A DNA stretch of 64,000 bases, from contig CALLJG010000005.1 of the NCBI GenBank assembly GCA_938091335.1, positions 248,001 through 312,000 of the forward strand, read 5' to 3'. Position 1 is the stretch's first letter; every line of letters begins with the position of its first letter. The notes under the pieces were generated by a model. It was given only the letters and a program-made list of their open reading frames with translations. It searched no databases and was not told the origin of the DNA. Positions 19,536-27,420 of this stretch are shown here, in pieces. The stretch is from an uncultured Thermodesulfobacterium sp. (lineage in GTDB: Bacteria; Desulfobacterota; Thermodesulfobacteria; Thermodesulfobacteriales; Thermodesulfobacteriaceae). Both the position numbers and the translations under genes were made by a program.

Positions 19536-22436
19536 TTATTTTTTAGCACTAATAATGGCCTCAAACATTTCCTCCACTGTAGTCAAGATCTTAGCACAAG
19601 CTACAAAAGCCTGTTGATATTTAATAATATTCGCCATTTCTTCATCTAAAGAAACACCAGAAATACTGTCTTTTATAGATTTGAGTTGAGAAATCAAACT
19701 TTCTAGAAAACTTTTATTATCTTTTACAGACTTAGTTACAGAACCAACTTCTCCAACTATACTTGAATAATAATCTTGAAGAGTAGAATAATTTAAAGCC
19801 TTCCTAGTTATAGTGGCAGAATTTGCAATAACTTGAGCAATTCTATTATCACCTCTTTCAATTACATATCCCTTTAAAGTATTCACAAATCCATAATTAT
19901 ATTTTGTTTGAATATAATCAGTTCCATCGTATAATTCATCTTGAATAATGAAAGTTTTTGTTTTATAAAGTCCTGTAGTTTCAATAATAAGTTTACCTTC
20001 TCTATCCAGTCTTGCTGAAATTCCATAAATTATATTTTCTGTATCATTTATTTTTTGTAAAAGATTAAAGATATTTCCTCCTTGTGAAATTATCTCATCA
20101 AGACTTATTCTAAAAGGAGTATCAAGAAGCGTTCCTTTCTCATCAAATAAATAAAAGGAAAGATAATCTTCTCTAAGGGGGTCAAATTGAAATCTTTCAA
20201 ATCCTGTTATAACCCTAGTTTCAATATTTCCATCCCATTTAAAGGCAGGAATATACATTTTTTGATTATTTAATAAATCAATAAAACTATTACCTATAAC
20301 CTCTTCTCCTATTTCAAAACCATATACTGTGGTTTGATTAGGCTCACATCTTATAACTATATAATTATTAGTATCTATATAAGCTCTTATAAATGGAAGA
20401 TTATTCAATTTGTTAATAATTTCTTGAAGAGTAGGAGAAGATATAAAATTTATTACATATCCTTTTAACTCATCATCCCAAAATATTCCTTGATCTGAAA
20501 GATCTATAGGAGGAGAAATAAAAACATCACCTTTGTCATTATAAAGTCTTATATAAAGATTAGTAGTATCAAAACTTTGAAAAGGGTTTAAAGGATCCTT
20601 GCTTTTAAATATCCCAAACAAAGGAAACTCGCTTCTAAAGGAAGAAGGATCCATTTTCCCACTTGATATTAATTGTGGCTTGTTTTTTAAAATCGGGTTT
20701 ACTTCAAAATTAACTGGATCAGACCCTATAAAAAAAGTATTTATCCCCAGAGATAAAAGTATACCTGAAGTATCATTTGAAAATCCAAAGGAATAACCTT
20801 CTTTAGCTTGAAAGACAAGTTTTCCATTTCTAAAAATTGCTCTAATAGCCCAATTAGAAGAATCTGAATAAAATCCCGTTTCTTTTAAAGTATCATTTAT
20901 TCTTTCTACTAAATCTTGTAAAGTGGCATTAACACTTAATCCTTCTAAAGATATTTTTACAGGGTTTATTTTATTAGATTCTTTAATCCATATATAAAAA
21001 AATCCTGTAAATTTGCTTCCATCATTAGTTTTAGCAAGATCCAAGAAATAAGGTAATTCTTTAATATAATTACTAACTTGATTTGTGCTTTCCAATTCTT
21101 TTTCATAAAAATCTAATCCTACACCTTGTGTATGAAGTTCATTAATAGCTTTTATCAATTCTTCTCCAAAAAGTTTTAATCTTCCTGCAAGATTAAGTTC
21201 TATTACTCTTCTCTGATAATCTGGATTATCAAAAGATCCAAAATTTATAGGAGTGGAGGTAAAAGAAAAACTCAATTCCCCTGGACCTCTATATTCATCC
21301 TCAATAAAAAGTCTTCCGTCTCTGAGATAAGCTTTTACCTTATAATTAAAAGCAGCTTCTATAGTATTTAGTAAATCTCTTACTGTTTCATTTCCTATGA
21401 CAATAGAAAAACTTCCGGAAATTTCATTTCCAAAATGATCTTTTCCTTCAAAAGAAAAGGTATCCCCATAATTAAGATTAAAGGCATTTACTAAATTGTC
21501 GCTTTCGCTAATAATTTTACCAAAATTATTATATACCACTTTATTCCCAGAAAGGTATTCATAATTGAATTCATCAGAAAGTTGTTCAAGAAGTCTTAAC
21601 CAACCACCTAATTCTCCTGAATTTACTTCTTTACTGGTTAATGGTATTTTTTCTCCTTTAGTACTCACCCAATAAACATCAGTTCCTGAGATTTCAAGTT
21701 TCCAAATTTTTCCAAGTTCAATCAAATTAAAACCTTTCCCTAAGATTACATTATAAGCTCCTTCTTTTGTTTCAAAATATTGAATGTTAACTAATTGAGA
21801 AAGTTCTCCTATAAGTTTATCTCTTAAATCTCTTAAATCATTAGCTTGTTTTCCACCTGTTTCCATAGCAGATATTTGAAGATTTAGATCTGCAATCTGA
21901 GAAGTGAGAGCATTTATTTTATCAATTATGGTTTTTAATTTAAGTCCTATTTGATTCTCAAGATCTCTTAATCCCTCAAACTTTGCTTTTAAGGTTTCTG
22001 CTATAAGTTTGCCTGTTTCCAGAATTTGGGTTCTTGCTGAAAGATTTTCAGGATAATTAGCCAAATTTTGCCAAGCCATCCAAAAATTTTGCATTATTCT
22101 TATAAGCCCACTTTCTTCTACTACTTCATTAAAAAAACTTTCTAAAATGGTAAGGCCTGTTTCTTCAGCAGAAAAAAGACCATAATATGTTCTTTTTAAA
22201 TTAATATTTTTTTCTAAAAAACTGTCAAAGTAACGCTGAATCATTTCAATTTTCACACCACTTCCTATGGGACCAGCGGGAGAAGGACTCGGAGGATAAG
22301 TAGTCTCTACAGGTTTTTGACGACAATAAGCTTCATTACTAACATTAGCTACATTATGGCTTATTACCTGAGTTGCAGTTTGAAAAGCAAGAAGAGCATT
22401 TTTAGCTATGTTTAGCGCTGCAGTTAATCCTGCCAT
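19536..22436 (-). CDS. flgK: Flagellar hook-associated protein 1, unusually long
   Basis: Hook-filament junction protein. It has 966 residues, far above the usual 450-650. The conserved N terminus (GLTAALNIAKNALLAFQTATQ, then ISHNVANVSNEAYCRQ) and the C terminus (EEMANIIKYQQAFVACAKILTTVEEMF) are normal. The extra length lies in the middle (about 330-860). That part contains repeated segments of the 'LQDLVERINDTLKETGF' / 'LQEIINKLNNLPFI' / 'IFNLLQKINDTENI' type, suggesting duplicated D2/D3-like domains exposed on the filament base. Confidence 0.93.
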   Translation of the reverse strand: MAGLTAALNIAKNALLAFQTATQVISHNVANVSNEAYCRQKPVETTYPPSPSPAGPIGSGVKIEMIQRYFDSFLEKNINLKRTYYGLFSAEETGLTILESFFNEVVEESGLIRIMQNFWMAWQNLANYPENLSARTQILETGKLIAETLKAKFEGLRDLENQIGLKLKTIIDKINALTSQIADLNLQISAMETGGKQANDLRDLRDKLIGELSQLVNIQYFETKEGAYNVILGKGFNLIELGKIWKLEISGTDVYWVSTKGEKIPLTSKEVNSGELGGWLRLLEQLSDEFNYEYLSGNKVVYNNFGKIISESDNLVNAFNLNYGDTFSFEGKDHFGNEISGSFSIVIGNETVRDLLNTIEAAFNYKVKAYLRDGRLFIEDEYRGPGELSFSFTSTPINFGSFDNPDYQRRVIELNLAGRLKLFGEELIKAINELHTQGVGLDFYEKELESTNQVSNYIKELPYFLDLAKTNDGSKFTGFFYIWIKESNKINPVKISLEGLSVNATLQDLVERINDTLKETGFYSDSSNWAIRAIFRNGKLVFQAKEGYSFGFSNDTSGILLSLGINTFFIGSDPVNFEVNPILKNKPQLISSGKMDPSSFRSEFPLFGIFKSKDPLNPFQSFDTTNLYIRLYNDKGDVFISPPIDLSDQGIFWDDELKGYVINFISSPTLQEIINKLNNLPFIRAYIDTNNYIVIRCEPNQTTVYGFEIGEEVIGNSFIDLLNNQKMYIPAFKWDGNIETRVITGFERFQFDPLREDYLSFYLFDEKGTLLDTPFRISLDEIISQGGNIFNLLQKINDTENIIYGISARLDREGKLIIETTGLYKTKTFIIQDELYDGTDYIQTKYNYGFVNTLKGYVIERGDNRIAQVIANSATITRKALNYSTLQDYYSSIVGEVGSVTKSVKDNKSFLESLISQLKSIKDSISGVSLDEEMANIIKYQQAFVACAKILTTVEEMFEAIISAKK

Positions 22437-22445
22437 TTTCCTTTC

Positions 22446-22775
22446 TTAAACAGATTTAGATATAACCTGAGGAGCTATTTTAAGCTTATTTGTTCTATAA
22501 TAATCTTTTTCATAAAGAACTTGAGTTAAAAAATTGTAAGCTTCTTCAACAAAATTAAGACCAGCTTCAATAATTTTTTTATTTCTTTCATTATTTTCTA
22601 ATATTTCTTTTAAAATCTCTTTTTCTTCTGGAGTAAAATCTTTATCTTTAAGGTAATTAACAAGCCTAGCTTTATAAGAAGCCCATCTCAAAATTTCTTC
22701 AACCATTCCATTTAAAAGGGCATCTTTTTCTTTTTCTAAAACTTCTCTTAATTCTAAAAGTTCTTTTTTTACCAT
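22446..22775 (-). CDS. flgN: Flagellar export chaperone FlgN-like
   Basis: Cytoplasmic chaperone for FlgK and FlgL. It has 109 residues, helical, with the FlgN-type pattern of a long N-terminal helix (LLELREVLEKEKDALLNG) and a second helical region. It stands directly upstream of its expected clients flgK and flgL. FlgN proteins are poorly conserved, so the call depends largely on position and size. Confidence 0.82.
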   Translation of the reverse strand: MVKKELLELREVLEKEKDALLNGMVEEILRWASYKARLVNYLKDKDFTPEEKEILKEILENNERNKKIIEAGLNFVEEAYNFLTQVLYEKDYYRTNKLKIAPQVISKSV

Positions 22776-22793
22776 AAAGCTTTTTCCTCCCTT

Positions 22794-23117
22794 TTATTTT
22801 TTATCGGCAGAAATAATTTTATTTTTAAAATAAGTACTTTTAATAAGCACTTTATATAAATAATCTCCTAAACCATTAGGACGAGCTGATACCAATTGAG
22901 CTATCTCTTGATAAAGATAATCTTGAAATATTCTTTTTTCTAAGTTTTCAGGAAAAAAATTACTTTTTATTATAGTATTATCCAATCCCTTTAAAATTTC
23001 ATACCATATAAAGGATTCAAACTGACTACAAGTTTTTTTTAATGCTTCTTTAATATTCTTTTTGCTTAAGTAAGTCAGTTCATTTAAATTTTGATAATAA
23101 ATCCCGTAATTTTTCAT
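22794..23117 (-). CDS. flgJ: FlgJ-type rod-binding protein (no muramidase domain)
   Basis: It has 107 residues and corresponds only to the N-terminal rod-binding domain of FlgJ: ALKKTCSQFESFIWYEILKGL and the later FQDYLYQEIAQLVS. The C-terminal glucosaminidase domain found in enterobacterial FlgJ is absent, as in many other phyla. It needs a separate enzyme to open the cell wall; the MltB-like protein at 44160 is one candidate. It follows flgI by 9 bases. Confidence 0.88.
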   Translation of the reverse strand: MKNYGIYYQNLNELTYLSKKNIKEALKKTCSQFESFIWYEILKGLDNTIIKSNFFPENLEKRIFQDYLYQEIAQLVSARPNGLGDYLYKVLIKSTYFKNKIISADKK

Positions 23118-23126
23118 TTTTTAAAC

Positions 23127-24296
23127 CTAAATTATTATTAAATCTGCATGAAGAGCACCTGCAGCTTTTATAGCTTGAAGAATAGAAATCAGTTCTGTAG
23201 CAGTAGCTCCTACTGCGTTTAATGCCCTTACTAAATCTCCCAAAGTAGCTCCTTCTTCTAAAATTACCACCTTAGCCCTTTTTTCTTTAGCCTCTATTTC
23301 TGTTCTTGGGACTACTACAGTTTCACCTGGAGAAAAGGGATAAGGCTGATAAACTTCTGGATATTCTCTAACCTCAATACTAATATTCCCATGAGCCACA
23401 GCTACTTTAGAAATTCTAACATTTTCTCCTATTACTACAGTTCCTGTTCTTTCATCTATCACTACCTTTGCTGGAGTATCTGGCGCAATTTCTAAATTCC
23501 CAATCTCTGATAAAAGCTTTATTATTTTATCTTTATAAGAAGGGGGTATTTTAAGTTCAATATTACGGCTATCTTTTGGTTGAGCATAACTTCCTCTTAA
23601 ATAAATATTTATAGCTTCTGCTATTTTATATGCTGTTGAAAAATCTGGTTCTTTTAAAGACAAAGTTATTTTAGGGCCCAATTCTAAACTTTCTTTCTTG
23701 AGTATTTCTTCAATTTTCTCAGGTTTTTCATGAACAGGTAAAAAATTAGAACTAAAACCTTCTTCTACTGATCTTTCTACAATAGCTCCATTTGGAATTT
23801 TCCCTGCTGTAGGGTGTGCAGTTTGTATACGTGCAGCTGCTCCCTCTACTGCAAAACCTCCTACTGAGATAGGTCCTTGAGCTAAAGCATAAACTTTACC
23901 ATCTGGACCTAAAAGCGGTGTTAAAAGCAATGTACCTCCTTGTAAACTTTTTGCATCTCCTAAAGAGGAAACCTCAACATCTACTCTTTGTCCAGGCATA
24001 GTAAAAGGAGGAAGATAAGCTGTTACAAGAACTGCTGCTACGTTTTTAAGAATAATTTGTTCTTTTGGTACCTTGATTCCAAATCTTTCAAGCATATTAA
24101 CAACAGACTGAACAGTAAACTTACTTAACACCCCGTCACCTGTTCCTTTAAGGCCAACTACTAACCCATAACCTATTAAATAGTTTCCTCTTACTCCTTC
24201 TACATCTACTATATCTTTAAGCCTTGCACAAAAACCAAAAGAAAAAATGAATAAGTTTAAAAAAAAGATTATTAACCCTAACCTTACTTTTTTCAT
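23127..24296 (-). CDS. flgI: Flagellar P-ring protein
   Basis: Periplasmic P-ring subunit, exported by Sec. It has 389 residues: a signal peptide (about 1-23, ending FGFCARL), then RLKDIVDVEGVRGNYLIGYGLVVGLKGTGD, VNMLERFGI and the C-terminal LGDLVRALNAVGATATELISILQAIKAAGAL. All segments are strongly conserved in the family. It lies between flgH and flgJ. Confidence 0.97.
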   Translation of the reverse strand: MKKVRLGLIIFFLNLFIFSFGFCARLKDIVDVEGVRGNYLIGYGLVVGLKGTGDGVLSKFTVQSVVNMLERFGIKVPKEQIILKNVAAVLVTAYLPPFTMPGQRVDVEVSSLGDAKSLQGGTLLLTPLLGPDGKVYALAQGPISVGGFAVEGAAARIQTAHPTAGKIPNGAIVERSVEEGFSSNFLPVHEKPEKIEEILKKESLELGPKITLSLKEPDFSTAYKIAEAINIYLRGSYAQPKDSRNIELKIPPSYKDKIIKLLSEIGNLEIAPDTPAKVVIDERTGTVVIGENVRISKVAVAHGNISIEVREYPEVYQPYPFSPGETVVVPRTEIEAKEKRAKVVILEEGATLGDLVRALNAVGATATELISILQAIKAAGALHADLIII

Positions 24297-24308
24297 TTTT
24301 ATTTCCTC

Positions 24309-25001
24309 CTAAAAGGGCCAGAAAATATGTAAAAGTCTGGTAAGTATTCCTGGCCCGCTTGTCACTTCACTTGAAGGTCCTTTACCACTATATTCTATAT
24401 ATGCATCTGAGATTTGGGTTGAAAGAATAGAATTATCATAAGCTATGTCTTCAGGTCTTATTATTCCAGTGAGAATAATATATTCTAAATCTTTATTTCT
24501 TTTTATAGCTCTTGTTCCTTGAATTATCAAATTCCCATTAGGTAAAACTTTAATTACTCTTGCAGTCATTGTAGCTATAATTTTACTCTCTCTTGAGATC
24601 TGACCTTGACCAGAAGTAGAACTCTTCATACTTCCTTTAAATAGTTGAGAAGGAGTAGCATCTTTAAAAATATCTTCAATCCTTTCTTCAAATCCCAAAG
24701 CTTTATCTACCCCTGCTTGTGCAGAACTACTTTTAGCACTTTGCTGTTTTACTGTATTAGAACTGGTATAAGTTTCAACAATTTTTATGGTTATTATATC
24801 TCCTACTTGTCTTGCTCTTATATCAGAAAAACTTATAGCCAAAGGACGGTCTCTATATAGAGAGCCTTTACTCAAAATCTGAGGCTCTTCATAAGGAATT
24901 GTAACAATTGGAGGTGGAGGTGGGGGAGGAGGAGTTTTTGGATTGTATTCAAAACATCCATAAAAAATAAAAATAATAAATAATAAATAAAACTTTCTCA
25001 T
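24309..25001 (-). CDS. flgH: Flagellar L-ring lipoprotein
   Basis: Outer-membrane L-ring subunit. It has 230 residues with a lipoprotein signal ending in the lipobox FYGC (Cys16), then an eight-proline tract (about residues 23-31) and the FlgH core: SLYRDRPLAISFSDIRARQVGDI, then IKIVETYTSS and LPNGNLIIQGTRAIKRNKDLEYI. It confirms a Gram-negative envelope. Its start overlaps the flgA stop by one base (TAATG). Confidence 0.95.
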   Translation of the reverse strand: MRKFYLLFIIFIFYGCFEYNPKTPPPPPPPPIVTIPYEEPQILSKGSLYRDRPLAISFSDIRARQVGDIITIKIVETYTSSNTVKQQSAKSSSAQAGVDKALGFEERIEDIFKDATPSQLFKGSMKSSTSGQGQISRESKIIATMTARVIKVLPNGNLIIQGTRAIKRNKDLEYIILTGIIRPEDIAYDNSILSTQISDAYIEYSGKGPSSEVTSGPGILTRLLHIFWPF

Positions 25002-25693
25002 TATAAACTTACCTCCACCTCATCAGAAGAAATTACTTTTCCCCATATTATTTTTTTACTACTCAAATTTTTAACTTTTATTTTTTCTCCCTCTTTTCCT
25101 TCTTGCAGGGCTATTCCTTTAGTTCTTACAATAAAATTTTCCCCTTTAGCAACTATTTCAACAATTTGATTTCTTTTAATTATCATAGGTCTTTCTATAT
25201 GAGAATACCTAAGAACAGTTCCTGGTTTTAAACTCATCTTTACTTGTTTTCCTATAACCAAATTTTTATCTAAAATTACATCTTGAGGAAGCCTTGAAAA
25301 AGGTTTAAATTCAATTGTTAAATCTTGTTCAGTAATAACTGCTTTATTAATAACTGAATTTTTTAATACCAATACAGCAACTTTAGCCTCTACATATCCC
25401 CAAATTTTCACTTTTTCTTTATACTCACCCTTTTCAAATTCCAAAATACATACATTAGATCCGATTTTAGGACCAGAGAGAAAGTTTACTTTATAAGGTA
25501 TTTCTTTTAAAATTTGAGAATTCTCAGGTTCTATCTTTATTTTTTCTAAGTAAAGTGAGCCTTGAATCCAAGAAAGTCTATCTTTGATCTCTTTTAAAAA
25601 TATATTTTTAAAGTCTTCTAAAGTATAAAATACTTCAGCAGAAGCAGATCTTGTCAAAAATAATAAAATTAAAAAAATTAAAAACCTTTTCAT
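25001..25693 (-). CDS. flgA: Flagellar P-ring assembly chaperone
   Basis: Periplasmic chaperone for FlgI. It has 230 residues with a signal peptide (about 1-19, ending SASAEV). A C-terminal SAF domain shows VLVLKNSVINKAVITEQDLTIE and GKQVKMSLKPGTVLRYSHIERP, followed by the EIVAKGENFIVRTKGIALQEG segment. It sits between flgG and flgH. Confidence 0.93.
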   Translation of the reverse strand: MKRFLIFLILLFLTRSASAEVFYTLEDFKNIFLKEIKDRLSWIQGSLYLEKIKIEPENSQILKEIPYKVNFLSGPKIGSNVCILEFEKGEYKEKVKIWGYVEAKVAVLVLKNSVINKAVITEQDLTIEFKPFSRLPQDVILDKNLVIGKQVKMSLKPGTVLRYSHIERPMIIKRNQIVEIVAKGENFIVRTKGIALQEGKEGEKIKVKNLSSKKIIWGKVISSDEVEVSL

Positions 25694-25697
25694 TTAA

Positions 25698-26480
25698 TTA
25701 CCTTTTTAAGTTATTGGCCATTTCTAAAAGATGATCTGCAGTAAGAATAGCTTTAGAATTTGCTTCATAAGCTCTTTGAGTAATAATCATTTTTACCATC
25801 TCCTCTACTACATCTACATTGGACATTTCAAGATATCCCTGTGCTATGGTCCCAAATCCGTTTTGAGCAGGAACTCCTTCTATTTCATCACCTGCTGCAT
25901 CTGAAGCTTTAAACAAATTTCTTCCTACAGCATAAAGCCCTGCAGGATTAGGAAAATCATATAAAAGGATTTGTCCTTGTGCTAAAACAGCACCATTTGA
26001 ATCAAGAGCAGTAATTATTCCATCCTGAGTTACTTCAATTTTCACTGTTCCGATAGGAACAGTGAATTCTGGATATAATCTTGCTCCATCTGGAGTTACT
26101 ATATACCCATCTCTATCAATTTTAAAATTACCAGCACGTGTGTAATATTCTTCTCCTCCTAATATAACCTTAAAAAAACCCCTCCCTTCTATTGCTAAAT
26201 CAAGTTCTTGATTAGTGAGTTGATATTCTCCTTGAGTGAAAATTTTAGCTACAGCTACTGGTCTTACTCCAAGACCTACTTGCATACCTACAGGAGTTAA
26301 AGTACCTTCTGCAGTTAATGCCCCCGGAAGTTTAAGATTTTGATAAAAGAGATCTTCAAAATCTACTCTACTTTTTTTAAATCCAGGAGTATTTACATTA
26401 GCTAAATTATTTGCAATAACATCAAGCTGAAGCTGTTGACCTTGCATCCCTGTAGCTGCACTCCAAAGAGCTTTAATCAT
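25698..26480 (-). CDS. flgG: Flagellar distal rod protein
   Basis: Distal rod subunit. It has 260 residues. Conserved segments are ALWSAATGMQGQQLQLDVIANNLANVNTPGFKK (written here as start and end of residues 4-36), then the central ALEGRGFF-type motif (LAIEGRGFFKV), and C-terminal GYLEMSNVDVVEEMVKMI. It follows flgF by 9 bases. Confidence 0.96.
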   Translation of the reverse strand: MIKALWSAATGMQGQQLQLDVIANNLANVNTPGFKKSRVDFEDLFYQNLKLPGALTAEGTLTPVGMQVGLGVRPVAVAKIFTQGEYQLTNQELDLAIEGRGFFKVILGGEEYYTRAGNFKIDRDGYIVTPDGARLYPEFTVPIGTVKIEVTQDGIITALDSNGAVLAQGQILLYDFPNPAGLYAVGRNLFKASDAAGDEIEGVPAQNGFGTIAQGYLEMSNVDVVEEMVKMIITQRAYEANSKAILTADHLLEMANNLKR

Positions 26481-26489
26481 ATGATCCTC

Positions 26490-27245
26490 CTATCTTTGTA
26501 AAATAGTAGATAATTTTTCTGAGGTTTCATCTAAACTTCTTATACTTTTTTGAATAGCTTCAAAATTGCGAGTAATTTCTATAAGACAAACCATTTCCTT
26601 AACTAAATCTACATTAGATTTTTCTATATATCCCTGTTTTATTTCATATGCCTCTGAAGGTCTTTCTATAGCTCCCTCTGAAAAGTAAAGATTTTTACCT
26701 ATTTTTTTTAACTTAGTATAATCATCAAATGTTACTATATCCAACTTTCCGATCTCTGTCATATCTATAGATAAAATCCCTTCAGGAGATACCTGAAGTT
26801 TAGAATTTTCCATAGTTATAAATCCTTCTCTTGTCATTCCTGGATCAACCATCACAGGAGTTCCATTGGCTAAAACAATATATCCCTCAGGAGTAACAAG
26901 TCTTCTTTCTCTATCTAAAGTAAAATTTCCTGCTCTAGTATAGGCTATCCCAAAAGGAGTTTGAACCTTAAAAAATCCTTCTCCTACTATGGCCATATGA
27001 AGAGGATCTCCTGTATATTCCAGAGTTCCTTGCTCTTTTTTTATAAATGACACAGATTCTTTATAAATCTTCATATATGGAGGACCTATTTTTTTAGCCA
27101 AAATTTCTATAAAAGCAATCCCATCAGCTTTATATCCAGGAGTGTCCACATTTGAAAGGTTATTTGCAGCTACTGCTAACCATCTCTCCATAAGTTGTCC
27201 TGCCTCTAAAGCCTCAAGTAATCCTAAATGAGGATTTATTTTCAT
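26490..27245 (-). CDS. flgF: Flagellar proximal rod protein FlgF-type
   Basis: Rod subunit paralogous to FlgG. It has 251 residues with VAANNLSNVDTPGYKADG near the N terminus, MAIVGEGFFKVQTPFGIAYTRAGNF in the centre, and C-terminal GYIEKSNVDLVKEMVCLIEITRNFEAIQKS. First gene of the flagellar operon. The 175-base gap upstream (27246-27420) is the only place for its promoter; no flagellar sigma28 or sigma54 consensus is seen there. Confidence 0.93.
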   Translation of the reverse strand: MKINPHLGLLEALEAGQLMERWLAVAANNLSNVDTPGYKADGIAFIEILAKKIGPPYMKIYKESVSFIKKEQGTLEYTGDPLHMAIVGEGFFKVQTPFGIAYTRAGNFTLDRERRLVTPEGYIVLANGTPVMVDPGMTREGFITMENSKLQVSPEGILSIDMTEIGKLDIVTFDDYTKLKKIGKNLYFSEGAIERPSEAYEIKQGYIEKSNVDLVKEMVCLIEITRNFEAIQKSIRSLDETSEKLSTILQR

Positions 27246-27391
27246 ATTACTTTTACTAAATTTTTAATTTTTTAACAATCAAAAATTATACCTAAAAAAT
27301 CTTCTTTTATTTTTTTGATAAAAAGATTTTTTACTAAAAAGAATAAGGAATTTATTTCCTGTTTATAAAATAAAAAAAAGAAAGAATTTCC

Positions 27392-27409
27392 TTGTCAATT
27401 TTTTGACAA
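27392..27409. repeat. Palindromic element between bamA and the flagellar operon
   Basis: TTGTCAA (27392-27398) and TTGACAA (27403-27409) form perfect 7-base arms around TTTT, 12 bases after the bamA stop. On the minus strand a T-rich stretch follows about 18 bases later. It could be a weak terminator of bamA, a repressor operator, or a TTGACA -35 element of the flagellar operon. Confidence 0.4.
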
Positions 27410-27420
27410 ATTAGAAAGAT

